64,000 nucleotides of DNA from Clavibacter capsici. Its GTDB lineage: Bacteria > Actinomycetota > Actinomycetes > Actinomycetales > Microbacteriaceae. A program made the position numbers and the translations under genes. A model generated the notes under the pieces. That model saw nothing but the letters and a program-made list of their open reading frames with translations, ran no database searches and was not told where the DNA came from. How positions within the stretch are numbered: the stretch's first letter is position 1; every line of letters starts with the position of its first letter. This document shows positions 10,670 to 19,090 of this stretch, one piece after another. The stretch spans positions 1,736,001 to 1,800,000 of the forward strand of contig NZ_CP012573.1 of NCBI RefSeq assembly GCF_001280205.1, read 5' to 3'.

Positions 10670-11635
10670 ATGCGCGTCGTCGTCATCGGAGCCACCGGCC
10701 ACATCGGGACCTTCCTCGTCCCCCGCCTCGTCGACTCCGGCCACGACGTCGTCGCCGTCAGCCGCGGCACCCGCGAGCCCTACCGCGCGTCGCCCCTGTG
10801 GGACCGCGTGGAGCGCGTGCGGGTCGACCGGGACGCGGAGGACGCGGCCGGCACCTTCGCCGACCGGATCGCGGACCTCGCCCCCGAGGTCGTCGTCGAC
10901 CTCGTCTGCTTCACGCCGGAGTCGGCGCGCCACCTCGTCGAGGGGCTGCGCGGACGCGTGCGCCACCTGGTGCACATCGGCAGCATCTGGACCCACGGTC
11001 TCAGCACGTCCCTGCCGCTGCGCGAGGACGACGCGAAGGAGCCGTTCGGCGAGTACGGCGTCGCCAAGGCGGAGATCGAGCGCTACCTCATCGCGGAGTC
11101 GCGCTCCGGCGGCCTGCCGTCCACGGTCGTGCACCCCGGCCACATCAGCGGGGGCGGCTGGCCCGTGATCACGCCGCTCGGCAACCTCGACCCTGCCGTC
11201 TGGGCCGCGCTCGCCGCGGGCGACCGGCTCGTCGTCCCCGGGTCCGGCAGCGAGACCATGCACCACGTGCATGCGGACGACGTCGCGCAGGTGGTCCAGC
11301 TGGCGATCGCCAACCGCGAGACCAGCGTGGGCGAGAGCTTCCACGCCGTCTCCGACCGGGCGCTGTCGGTGCGCGGGTTCGCGCGCGCGGCCGCCGCCTG
11401 GTTCGGCCGCGAGCCCGAGCTCGAGCACGTCGACTGGGACGCGTTCCGCGCGCGGACGGACGCCGAGCACGCCGACGCCAGCTGGGAGCACCTCAGCCGC
11501 AGCCACGTCGCGAGCATCGACAAGGCGCGCGACGTGCTCGGCTACGCGCCCCGCTACACCAGCGAGGAGGCGGCCCGTGAGGCCGTCGAGTGGATGGTGC
11601 GCGCGGGCGAGCTGGACGTGCCCCTCCCCCGCTGA
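10670..11635 (+). CDS. NAD-dependent epimerase/dehydratase family protein
   Basis: A 321-residue extended short-chain dehydrogenase. The N-terminal Rossmann motif GATGHIG (residues 7-13) binds NAD(P), and YGVAK provides the Tyr-x-x-x-Lys pair. The usual catalytic Ser/Thr position lies in VHIGSIWTHG. The sugar-nucleotide or other substrate cannot be read from sequence, and no pathway genes adjoin. It starts at ATG 10670 directly after a TAGGGT box, so it is probably leaderless. It is convergent with the J-domain gene. Confidence 0.85.
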   Translation: MRVVVIGATGHIGTFLVPRLVDSGHDVVAVSRGTREPYRASPLWDRVERVRVDRDAEDAAGTFADRIADLAPEVVVDLVCFTPESARHLVEGLRGRVRHLVHIGSIWTHGLSTSLPLREDDAKEPFGEYGVAKAEIERYLIAESRSGGLPSTVVHPGHISGGGWPVITPLGNLDPAVWAALAAGDRLVVPGSGSETMHHVHADDVAQVVQLAIANRETSVGESFHAVSDRALSVRGFARAAAAWFGREPELEHVDWDAFRARTDAEHADASWEHLSRSHVASIDKARDVLGYAPRYTSEEAAREAVEWMVRAGELDVPLPR

Positions 11636-11678
11636 CACCGCGGCACGACGGGCGACGTGCGCCGGTCGCGCCCTCGCC

Positions 11679-13016
11679 TCAGACGAAGCGCGCGTCGAGC
11701 ACCAGGCGCGTGCGCACGGCGAGGAGGCGCTCCGGATCCATCGCGGTGAGGCCGGGGAGCCCCGCGGCCACGTGGTCGGCGAGGAGCGTGCGCGCCACCG
11801 CGTACGCCGGGAACGCGGCCGGGTCGTCGGCCGCGTGCAGCACCACGGGCGCGGCCCCGAGGACCCCGGAGGGCAGCGACAGCACGAGGCCGACGACGGG
11901 CACCTCCATCTCCCGCGCGAGCGCCCGGGCGCGGGCGTCGAGGCCGCGGAGCGCGGCGTCGCGGGCGGCGGGGTCGGTCGCGGCGGCGGATCCCGCGGGC
12001 ACGGACTCGACCGCGACGAGCCCCTGCGGGCCCAGGACGAGGTGGTCGATCGCGTCACCCGAGCGCGGCACGGACACGCCGTTCCAGAACGCGTACGACG
12101 GGCCGAGCTCCATGAGCTCGCGCGCGGTCTCCTCCTGCGCCACGGCGGCACGCAGGGCGTCGGCGGCCGCGACGGGCACCTCGGCGACGAGGTCCGGCGC
12201 GTAGGCGTCCGCCTCGAAGCGACGGCGGAGGCCCTCCAGGCGGGCGAGGCGCGCGCTGTACGCGGCCATGAGGTCCGGGTAGGCGCGGACGGCGCGCTCG
12301 TGCGCGAGGACGTCCTCCTGGAGCCGCTCCGCCGCCCGCCGGCGCGGCTCCTCGGCGCGGTGCCAGGCGCGACCGGCGGGACCGGCGGCCGCGAGCCCTG
12401 CGACGGCGCCCACGACGAGCCCGACGACGACGGCGATCGCGCCCAGGCCGGAGACGAGGACCACGAGCGCCAGCAGCACGGCCGCGACGGGAGGCGCGAT
12501 CGCGCGCGCCCGCCGGACGTAGGGCTCCGGCCGGTCGGAGAGGGCAGGTCCCCCGCGCGGCGGGACGGGCTCGGCGGGCACCGACGGCTCGGCGGGATCC
12601 GCCAGCCACTCGCGCACGAGGGCGAGGTAGCGGAGCCGGGCGAAGCCGCCGGGGTGGCCGAAGCTGCGGGTGCGCGCCGCGGGACGCTGCCGGGGCGCAC
12701 CGGGGCGGCCGCGACGGGAGGCGGGATCCCACGCGGGACCGGCGGTCGAGGTCGGGTGGGCGGGGTGCGCGCGGCCGACGGGCTCGTCCGCCACCGGCGC
12801 CTCGCGGAGCGCGCGCTCGTAGCGGGCGCGGGCCTCGGGATCGCCCACGGCCTCGAAGGCGTCGCGGACGGCCTGGAACTCGGCGGCGCTGCCGCCCATG
12901 TCGGGGTGCGCGGAGCGGACGCGACGGCGATAGGCGCGCCGGATCTCGTCCTGCGACGCGGACCCGTCCACGCCCAGCACGGCGTACGCGTCGGCATCGC
13001 GCGACGGGACGGGCAT
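11679..13016 (-). CDS. J-domain membrane protein with NERD-like C-terminal domain
   Basis: A 445-residue protein of unusual architecture. Residues 8-70 form a DnaJ domain with the HPD motif intact (37-39), expected to stimulate an Hsp70. A Pro/Arg-rich linker follows (80-125), then two adjacent hydrophobic helices (173-212), a charged helical stretch (220-265), and a C-terminal region (296-420) whose GDAIDHLVLGPQGLVAVES resembles the nuclease-related NERD domain core; the Lys of the usual ExK is not seen. I infer a cytoplasmic J domain and a membrane-tethered sensor or degenerate nuclease. The start is ATG 13016 with AGGAG upstream; the longer open frame upstream is not used. Function unknown. 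Confidence 0.75.
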   Translation of the reverse strand: MPVPSRDADAYAVLGVDGSASQDEIRRAYRRRVRSAHPDMGGSAAEFQAVRDAFEAVGDPEARARYERALREAPVADEPVGRAHPAHPTSTAGPAWDPASRRGRPGAPRQRPAARTRSFGHPGGFARLRYLALVREWLADPAEPSVPAEPVPPRGGPALSDRPEPYVRRARAIAPPVAAVLLALVVLVSGLGAIAVVVGLVVGAVAGLAAAGPAGRAWHRAEEPRRRAAERLQEDVLAHERAVRAYPDLMAAYSARLARLEGLRRRFEADAYAPDLVAEVPVAAADALRAAVAQEETARELMELGPSYAFWNGVSVPRSGDAIDHLVLGPQGLVAVESVPAGSAAATDPAARDAALRGLDARARALAREMEVPVVGLVLSLPSGVLGAAPVVLHAADDPAAFPAYAVARTLLADHVAAGLPGLTAMDPERLLAVRTRLVLDARFV

Positions 13017-13125
13017 CGTTCGCTCCTCGCGGGAACCGGTCGGGCGGCTCCCAGGATCACGAGCGTAGGCGAGCACGCCTGGACGACGCCCGAGCGCGCG
13101 TCCGCGCCCCGGCGTACCGCACGAC

Positions 13126-13172
13126 ATCGCGCGCGCCCGCCCGCGCGCCGCGCGCGATAGCACCATCGCGCG
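13126..13172. repeat. ATCGCGCG repeats in the J-protein/osmolyte transporter spacer
   Basis: ATCGCGCG occurs at 13126-13133 and 13165-13172, and its complement CGCGCGAT at 13151-13158, making a perfect 8-bp inverted repeat (13151-13172, 6-nt loop) plus a direct repeat 39 bp apart. It lies just upstream of the -10 box of the transporter operon, a plausible operator position. In such GC-rich DNA chance cannot be excluded. Confidence 0.35.
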
Positions 13173-13208
13173 CCCGACGGCGAACTTCGCGCTCCCCGAC
13201 GGCCTGCG

Positions 13209-13214
13209 TACAGT
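13209..13214 (+). promoter_or_regulatory. -10 box TACAGT for the OpuC-type operon
   Basis: TACAGT, 52 nt before the first ATG of the operon; TTCGCG sits 17 nt upstream as a poor -35. The first gene has a CTGAGGAG ribosome-binding site. Confidence 0.45.
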
Positions 13215-13266
13215 AGGCCACCGCCGATGCCCCTCCCGGTGACCGACACCTCCTGAGGAGACCGAC

Positions 13267-13908
13267 ATGTGGGACTTCCTGTCCTCCCGCGCCGACCAGA
13301 TCGCGTTCTCCGCGTGGCAGCACCTCAGCCTCGTGGTGCAGTGCCTCCTGCTCGCCACCGTGATCGCCGTGGTGATCGCGGCGCTCGTGTACCGCAGCCG
13401 ACCGCTCAGCTCGCTGGCCAACAGCGTCTCCGCGATCGGCCTCACGCTCCCGGCGTTCGCGCTCGTGGGGCTGCTCATCGCCCCGCTCGGCTTCGGCGTC
13501 GCCCCCGCCGTCGCGGTCGTGACGTTCTTCGCCGTGCTGCCCATCCTCCGGAACGCGGTGGTGGGGCTCACGGGGATCGACCCGGCCGTCGTGGAGTCGG
13601 CGCGCGGGATCGGCATGGGCCGTCTCCGCACGCTGCTGCGCGTGGAGCTCCCGCTCGCCTGGCCCGTGATCCTCGGCGGCATCCGCGTGTCGGCCCAGAT
13701 GGTCATGGGCATCGCCGCGGTCGCCGCCTACGTGCTCGGCCCCGGGCTCGGCGGCTTCATCTTCTCCGGGCTCTCCCGGCTCGGCGGCGCCAACGCGACG
13801 GAGTCCGTCGTCACGGGCGTCGTCGGCGTCGTCCTGCTCGCCCTCCTGCTCGACCTCGTCCTCGTCGGCATCGGCCGGCTCACCACCCCGAGAGGCATCC
13901 GTGTCTGA
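13267..13908 (+). CDS. opuCB: OpuC-type osmolyte ABC transporter, permease
   Basis: A 213-residue inner-membrane permease of the glycine betaine/carnitine/choline (BPD) transporter family. It has about five hydrophobic helices and the EAA loop (ESARGIGMGRLRTLLRVELPLAWP, about residues 115-138) that docks the ATPase. ATG 13267 has TGAGGAG upstream. It overlaps the ATPase gene by 8 bp. The symbol follows the Bacillus OpuC naming; which of the two permeases corresponds to CB or CD is arbitrary. Confidence 0.85.
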   Translation: MWDFLSSRADQIAFSAWQHLSLVVQCLLLATVIAVVIAALVYRSRPLSSLANSVSAIGLTLPAFALVGLLIAPLGFGVAPAVAVVTFFAVLPILRNAVVGLTGIDPAVVESARGIGMGRLRTLLRVELPLAWPVILGGIRVSAQMVMGIAAVAAYVLGPGLGGFIFSGLSRLGGANATESVVTGVVGVVLLALLLDLVLVGIGRLTTPRGIRV

Positions 13909-15196
13909 GACCACCACCCCCACCGCCCCCGAGATCAGCGGCCGCTCGATCCTGCTCGACGGCGTCACCAAGAGGTACCCCGGTCAGGCGAAGCCCGCCG
14001 TCGACGGCATCACGCTGGAGATCCCCGCCGGCAAGATCGTGATGCTCGTCGGCCCGTCCGGCTGCGGCAAGACCACGACGCTCAAGATGATCAACCGGCT
14101 CATCGAGCCCACCGAGGGCCGCGTCGTCCTCGGCGACGAGGACGTGACCGGCATCGACGGCGACGAGCTGCGGCGCCGCATCGGCTACGTCATCCAGGCG
14201 GGCGGGCTCTTCCCGCACATGACCGTCGCGGCGAACATCGCCGTGGTGCCCAAGATGCTCGGCTGGGATGCCGCCCGCATCCGCGCCCGCGTCGACGAGC
14301 TGCTCGAGCTCGTCTCGCTCGACCCCGACCAATACCGCGACCGCTACCCGAAGGAGCTCTCCGGCGGCCAGCAGCAGCGCGTCGGCGTCGCCCGCGCCCT
14401 CGCGGCCGACCCGCCCGTGCTCCTCATGGACGAGCCGTTCGGCGCGGTGGACCCGATCACCCGGCAGCGCCTCCAGGACGAGCTCATCCGGATCCAGGCC
14501 GAGCTGCAGAAGACCATCGTCATCGTGACGCACGACTTCGACGAGGCCGTGAAGCTCGGCGACTGGATCGTGGTCTTCGCCGAGGGCGCCCGCATCGTCC
14601 AGTACGACACCCCCGAGCGGATCCTGGCGGAGCCGGCCGACGCCTTCGTCGAGGAGTTCATCGGCTCGGGCGCGGGCCTCAAGCAGCTCACCCTCCGCCG
14701 CGTGGACGAGGTGCCGCTCGCGGACGCCGTCATCGCGCGGCCCGGCGACGCCGCGCGCGACGTGCTCGGCCGCATGGACGAGGTCGGGCACCAGCACGCG
14801 GTCGTCCTCGACGGCCGCGACCGCCCGATCCGCTGGCCGTCACGCCGCGCGCTCGGCCGCATGGACGCCATCGGCGCCGACGCGGATCCGCGACTGCCCG
14901 TCATCGGCAGCCGCGCCACGCTCAACGACGCGCTCGACACGATGCTCGTCTCCAGCGCGGGCGCGGCGCTCGTCACGGGACGCGCCGGCGCGTTCCTCGG
15001 GGTGATCGACGTCGAGACCGTCATGGACGCCATCACGAGCGCCCGGGCCGCCGCGGCCGGCGGTCTCGAGGACGCGCCCGTCGGCACCAACACCGGCACG
15101 ATCGGCACGGTCGGCGCCACCGCCGCGCGGGCCGGGCAGGAGGACGGCTCCCCCGCCGCCGGGGCGTCCGACGCCAGGGACGGGCAGGACGGATGA
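13901..15196 (+). CDS. opuCA: OpuC-type osmolyte ABC transporter, ATP-binding subunit with CBS domains
   Basis: The 431-residue ATPase energises osmolyte uptake. It has Walker A GPSGCGKTT (about residue 50), the signature LSGGQQQR, Walker B VLLMDEPF and the switch His in VTHDF. The C-terminal part (about 265-385) reads as two CBS modules, which in OpuA/OpuC ATPases sense ionic strength or cyclic di-AMP; which ligand applies here is not known. A low-complexity tail of about 45 residues follows. It starts at GTG 13901 inside the preceding permease gene and overlaps the next gene by ATGA. Confidence 0.92.
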   Translation: MSETTTPTAPEISGRSILLDGVTKRYPGQAKPAVDGITLEIPAGKIVMLVGPSGCGKTTTLKMINRLIEPTEGRVVLGDEDVTGIDGDELRRRIGYVIQAGGLFPHMTVAANIAVVPKMLGWDAARIRARVDELLELVSLDPDQYRDRYPKELSGGQQQRVGVARALAADPPVLLMDEPFGAVDPITRQRLQDELIRIQAELQKTIVIVTHDFDEAVKLGDWIVVFAEGARIVQYDTPERILAEPADAFVEEFIGSGAGLKQLTLRRVDEVPLADAVIARPGDAARDVLGRMDEVGHQHAVVLDGRDRPIRWPSRRALGRMDAIGADADPRLPVIGSRATLNDALDTMLVSSAGAALVTGRAGAFLGVIDVETVMDAITSARAAAAGGLEDAPVGTNTGTIGTVGATAARAGQEDGSPAAGASDARDGQDG

Positions 15197-15957
15197 CCGC
15201 CGCCACGGACGCCCGCACGAGCGCCGTCGGCGGCGCACGGGGCTGGCGCGGCCTCGTCGCCCAGCCCGTCGCGATCGCCGCGGTCCTCGCCGGGTACCTG
15301 GTCTGGCTGCGCGTGGCGCCGCTCACCTCCGTCGAGCGCACCACGCTCGACCCCGCCGCCCTCGGCAAGTCCACGCTCGAGCACCTGGTGCTGACGTTCT
15401 CGGCCGCCGGGATCGTGCTCGCCATCGCGATCCCGCTCGGGATCCTCATGACGCGCGGGGGGCTGCGGCGGTTCTCGCCGCCCGTCCTCGCGGTGGCCAA
15501 CTTCGGCACGGCGGCACCGGCGATCGGCCTGGTCGTGCTCCTGGCGATGTTCGTGCCGAACGGGTTCACCGCGAGCCTCATCGCCCTCGTCGTCTACGCC
15601 GCGCTCCCCGTGCTCGGCAACACGATCCTCGGGATCCGCGGCGTCGACGAGCGGCTCGTCGAGGCGGGACGCGGCATGGGGATGAGCCGGGCCTCGGTGC
15701 TGTTCCGCATCGAGCTGCCGCTCGCCGTCCCCGTGATGCTCGCGGGGATCCGGACGGCGCTGGTGCTCCTCGTGGGCACCGCGGCCCTCGCCGCGTTCGT
15801 GAACGGCGGCGGCCTGGGGATCCTCATCACCACGGGCGTCAGCCTGTACCTGTATCCCGTGCTCGTCTCGGGTGCCCTGCTCATCGCGCTCCTCGCGCTC
15901 GCCATCGACTGGCTCGGCCGCGTCGTCGAGCACGTCGCCCGCCCGAAGGGACTCTGA
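15193..15957 (+). CDS. opuCD: OpuC-type osmolyte ABC transporter, second permease
   Basis: A 254-residue permease, about 40 residues longer than the first one because of an N-terminal hydrophobic segment (residues 18-38). It contains its own EAA loop (EAGRGMGMSRASVLFRIELPLAVP). Two different permeases with one ATPase and one binding protein is the OpuC arrangement, rather than the ProVWX one with a single permease. ATG 15193 overlaps the ATPase stop. Confidence 0.86.
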   Translation: MTAATDARTSAVGGARGWRGLVAQPVAIAAVLAGYLVWLRVAPLTSVERTTLDPAALGKSTLEHLVLTFSAAGIVLAIAIPLGILMTRGGLRRFSPPVLAVANFGTAAPAIGLVVLLAMFVPNGFTASLIALVVYAALPVLGNTILGIRGVDERLVEAGRGMGMSRASVLFRIELPLAVPVMLAGIRTALVLLVGTAALAAFVNGGGLGILITTGVSLYLYPVLVSGALLIALLALAIDWLGRVVEHVARPKGL

Positions 15958-15959
15958 TC

Positions 15960-16967
15960 GTGCCGACCCCCACCCGCTCCGCCCGCGTGCGCCGCGCGCT
16001 CGGCGTGCCCGCGCTCGTGACCGCCGCCCTCGCGGCCCTCACCGGCTGCGGGCTGCAGCCCGCGACGGCGTACGTGCCGGACACGGCGCCCGGTTCCATC
16101 CAGCCCCTCGACCTGCCGGACGACGCGCACCTCACGGTCACGTCGAAGAACTTCACCGAGCAGCTCATCCTCGGGAAGATCGCGGTGATCGCGGCGAAGG
16201 CGGCCGGGTTCCGCGTCACCGACCAGACGAACGTGCCCGGCAGCGTGCCCGCCCGCGAGCTCATGACGAGTCACGGCGCGGACATGACGTGGGAGTACAC
16301 GGGCACCGCGTGGCTGAGCTACCTCGGCGAGGCGAAGGGCATCCCCGACCAGCGCGCCCAGTACGAGGCCGTGCGCGACGCGGACGCGGCCAACGGCCTC
16401 ACCTGGCTGACCCCGGCCCCGCTCAACAACACCTACGCGCTCGCCATCCGCAGCGAGGAGGCCCAGCGGCTCGGGATCACGAAGCTGTCGCAGATCAAGG
16501 ACCTGCCGGTGGACCAGCGCACCTTCTGCGTCGAGGCGGAGTTCAACTCCCGCTCCGACGGCCTGTCGCCGCTGCTGGACGCGTACGGCATCCCGCGCGG
16601 GTCGGCCGACGGCGTGCCCGAGGGCAACGTCAGCATCTTCGACACGGGCGCGGTGTACACGGCGACCGACCGGGGCACGTGCGAGTTCGGCGAGGTCTTC
16701 ACGACCGACGGTCGCATCGACAAGCTCGACCTGACGATCCTCCAGGACGACCTCGGCTTCTTCCCCGCGTACAACGTCGCGCCGGTCCTCGACTCGGCGA
16801 CCCTCGCGGAGTACCCGGGCCTGAAGGACGTCTTCGACCGGATCTCCCCCGCCATCACCGACGACGCCCTCCGCGAGATGAACCTGCGGGTTGACGACCA
16901 GGGCGAGGAGCCCGCGGACGTCGCCTACGAGTTCATGGTCGACCACGGCTTCGTCACGGCGCCCTAG
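15960..16967 (+). CDS. opuCC: OpuC-type osmolyte ABC transporter, substrate-binding lipoprotein
   Basis: A 335-residue extracellular binding protein anchored as a lipoprotein (signal ending LTGC, Cys at about residue 25). It has the typical OpuAC/ProX-like fold features: LTVTSKNFTEQLILGKI near the N-terminus, WEYTGTAWLSYLGE and FPAYNVAPVL. The aromatic residues that form the quaternary-amine cage cannot be assigned with certainty. GTG 15960 starts 2 nt after the previous stop. It completes the operon; a hairpin at 16980-17004 follows. Confidence 0.9.
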   Translation: MPTPTRSARVRRALGVPALVTAALAALTGCGLQPATAYVPDTAPGSIQPLDLPDDAHLTVTSKNFTEQLILGKIAVIAAKAAGFRVTDQTNVPGSVPARELMTSHGADMTWEYTGTAWLSYLGEAKGIPDQRAQYEAVRDADAANGLTWLTPAPLNNTYALAIRSEEAQRLGITKLSQIKDLPVDQRTFCVEAEFNSRSDGLSPLLDAYGIPRGSADGVPEGNVSIFDTGAVYTATDRGTCEFGEVFTTDGRIDKLDLTILQDDLGFFPAYNVAPVLDSATLAEYPGLKDVFDRISPAITDDALREMNLRVDDQGEEPADVAYEFMVDHGFVTAP

Positions 16968-16979
16968 GCGGCCGCGCGG

Positions 16980-17004
16980 GTGGATGCGTCAGCTGCGCGT
17001 CCAC
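16980..17004. terminator. Hairpin between osmolyte transporter operon and helicase
   Basis: GTGGATGCG and CGCGTCCAC can pair (9 bp, one G:T) around a 7-nt loop, 12 nt after the last transporter gene. It overlaps the first of the 47-bp repeats. No T tract follows. Confidence 0.45.
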
Positions 17005-17115
17005 TCGCGGAGCTGCCCTGTGACGTCCGGGCGCGTCAGCTGCGCATCCACCTGGGGAGCTGCCCTGTGACGTCCGGGCGCGCTAGCTGCGCATCCACCT
17101 GCGGAGCTGGTCGAT
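16986..17115. repeat. 47-bp tandem repeats copied from the helicase gene 3' end
   Basis: Units start at 16986, 17033 and 17080, each beginning GCGTCAGCTGCGC or GCGCTAGCTGCGC. The third unit is the actual 3' end of the helicase gene (17083 onward, encoding ...QLRRWMRS and the TAG). The first two are non-coding copies downstream of the stop, joined by the identical spacer CTGCCCTGTGACGTCCGGG. Units differ at a few positions, so the duplication is not brand new. Confidence 0.85.
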
Positions 17116-18891
17116 GCGCTGCTGCAGCTGCGTCACGCTGCACTGGCCGACCGCGGGTCCGCCGCAGACACGACGGAGCTCGGCGTGCACGAGGCCGTGC
17201 GGCTCGCCGTGCAGCTTCGCGCGCATGCCGACGAGGCTGTTGAGGAGCTGCCGCTGCTCCTTGAGCGTGCGGTACAGCGGGATGTCGTCGGGGTCCTTGG
17301 GCGCACCGCTCTCGGCCTGCTTCCGCTCGCGCTCGCTGGCGTGCTTCGACTGCCGGTGCTGCCGCTGCGCGAGGAGCTCGCGCACCTGCTCGGGCTCGAG
17401 GATCCCGGGGAGCCCGATGAACTCCTCCTCCTCGAGGCTGCCGACGTCGGCCATCTGCCCGAACTCGGCGCCGTCGAAGAGCACCTTGTCGAACGTGGCC
17501 TCGGATCCCATCGCCTCGAAGGAGAACTCGCTGAGGAGCGAGTCGGACCCCTTCTCGCTGCGGTTGGCCTCGCCCATCATGGCGTCCTCGGGGTTGTAGA
17601 GGTCGCCCTCCTTCGAGGAGTCGCGGTCGAGCGCGTGGTCGCGCTGGCGCTCGAGCTCGTTGGCGAGCACGAGGAGGTTCGGGACGCTCGGCAGGAAGAT
17701 CGACGCCGTCTCGCCGCGGCGGCGCGCACGCACGAAGCGGCCGATGGCCTGCGCGAAGAACAGCGGGGTGGACGCGCTCGTGGCGTAGACGCCGACGGCG
17801 AGACGCGGCACGTCGACGCCCTCGGACACCATGCGCACCGCCACCATCCAGCGCGAGGTGCCGGCGGAGAAGCGGTCGATGTTGGCGCTCGCCTCGACGT
17901 CGTCGGACAGGACGAGGGTGACGGGCTGCCCGCTGATGCGCTGCAGGATCGCCGCGTAGGCGCGCGCGGTGGTGTGGTCCGTCGCGATGACGAGCCCGCC
18001 CGCGTCCGGGATCGACTGCCGCACCTCGCTCAGGCGCCGGTCGGCGGCGGCGAGCACCTGCGGGATCCACTCGCCGTCGGGGGCGAGGGCGGTGCGCCAC
18101 GCCTGCGAGGTGATGTCCTTCGTGTTGCCCTCGGCGAGCTGGGCCTCCATCTCGTCGCCCATCTTGTTCCGCCAGCGCATGCTGCCGGCGTAGGCGAGGA
18201 AGATGACGGGCCGGACGACGCCGTCGGCGAGCGCGCGGCCGTAGCCGTAGTCGTAGTCGGTCTGCGAGAGGCGGACCCCGCGGTGGTCGCGGAGGTAGCT
18301 GACGAACGGGATCGGCGCGGTGTCGGAGCGGAACGGCGTCCCCGTGAGCGAGAGGCGGCGGGTGGCGCGCTCGAAGGCCTCGCGGATCGCGTCGCCCCAG
18401 CTGAGCGCGTCGCCGCCGTGGTGGACCTCGTCGAGGATCACGAGCGTGCGGCTCGACTCGGTCATGGTCTTGTGCAGGTAGGGGTTCGCGGCGACCTGCG
18501 CGTAGGTGACGGCGGCCCCGTGGTAGTGCTTGCCGAGGGCGCCGGAGGAGTTGCTGTACATCGGGTCGAGACGGACGCCCGCGCGGGCGGCGGCGTCGGC
18601 CCACTGCTTCTTGAGGTGCTCGGTGGGGGCGACCACGGTGATCCGGTCGACGGTCTTGCGGTGCAGCAGCTCGGAGGCCAGGCGGAGGGCGAAGGTGGTC
18701 TTGCCGGCGCCCGGCGTCGCGTTGGCGAGGAAGTCGCGCGGCTCCTTCTCGAAGTACGCGGTGAGGGCCTCCTCCTGCCAGGCCCGCAGCTTGCTGACGG
18801 TGCCCCAGGCGGCGCGCTCCGGGAAGGCCGGCGAGAGGTGCTCGGCCGCGGCGGATCCGACGTGCGGAGGAGGGGACGGCAGGGTGCTCAC
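17083..18891 (-). CDS. DEAD/DEAH-box superfamily 2 helicase
   Basis: A 602-residue SF2 ATPase. Walker A is ATPGAGKTT (58-66), the Walker B box is LDEVHH (153-158, DExH type) and motif III is LTGTPFR (182-188). The second RecA domain carries SEGVDVPRLAVGVYAT and the arginine motif QAIGRFVRARR (motif VI). The C-terminal 200 residues are charged and carry no recognised domain. Similar stand-alone helicases are common in Micrococcales; the role in repair or RNA metabolism is not known. GTG 18891 follows a GAGG box, and TATCGT at 18900-18905 could also serve a leaderless start. Its 3' end is duplicated downstream. Confidence 0.85.
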   Translation of the reverse strand: MSTLPSPPPHVGSAAAEHLSPAFPERAAWGTVSKLRAWQEEALTAYFEKEPRDFLANATPGAGKTTFALRLASELLHRKTVDRITVVAPTEHLKKQWADAAARAGVRLDPMYSNSSGALGKHYHGAAVTYAQVAANPYLHKTMTESSRTLVILDEVHHGGDALSWGDAIREAFERATRRLSLTGTPFRSDTAPIPFVSYLRDHRGVRLSQTDYDYGYGRALADGVVRPVIFLAYAGSMRWRNKMGDEMEAQLAEGNTKDITSQAWRTALAPDGEWIPQVLAAADRRLSEVRQSIPDAGGLVIATDHTTARAYAAILQRISGQPVTLVLSDDVEASANIDRFSAGTSRWMVAVRMVSEGVDVPRLAVGVYATSASTPLFFAQAIGRFVRARRRGETASIFLPSVPNLLVLANELERQRDHALDRDSSKEGDLYNPEDAMMGEANRSEKGSDSLLSEFSFEAMGSEATFDKVLFDGAEFGQMADVGSLEEEEFIGLPGILEPEQVRELLAQRQHRQSKHASERERKQAESGAPKDPDDIPLYRTLKEQRQLLNSLVGMRAKLHGEPHGLVHAELRRVCGGPAVGQCSVTQLQQRIDQLRRWMRS

Positions 18892-18899
18892 TCGACCTC

Positions 18900-18905
18900 A
18901 CGATA
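18900..18905 (-). promoter_or_regulatory. -10 box TATCGT upstream of the helicase gene
   Basis: TATCGT ends 8 nt before the GTG at 18891. A GAGG sequence lies between, so the message could be leaderless or very short-leadered. Confidence 0.35.
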
Positions 18906-19090
18906 CCCGCCCCCGCGGGAGCTCCGGACGATCCGCCGGGGGCCGCGAGGGGGCGGCACGGGCCGATCGGCACGGTCGTCGGGGCGGCGCGGGCACGGTG
19001 CGGCGCGAGCGGATCCGGCACCGGGCGGCGGTCCGGGCGCGTCGCACGGGAACGTGTCCCGCGCGCTCCCACCGGCCGCCCGGCCGGCGC

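Noticed and set aside
16986-17115. CRISPR array
   Set aside because: Only two to three degenerate units of 47 bp with no variable spacers, and the unit is the end of the helicase gene.
17083-18891. Helicase as a restriction or defence (type III res) subunit
   Set aside because: No methyltransferase, nuclease or other defence gene lies next to it; the neighbours are ordinary metabolic genes.
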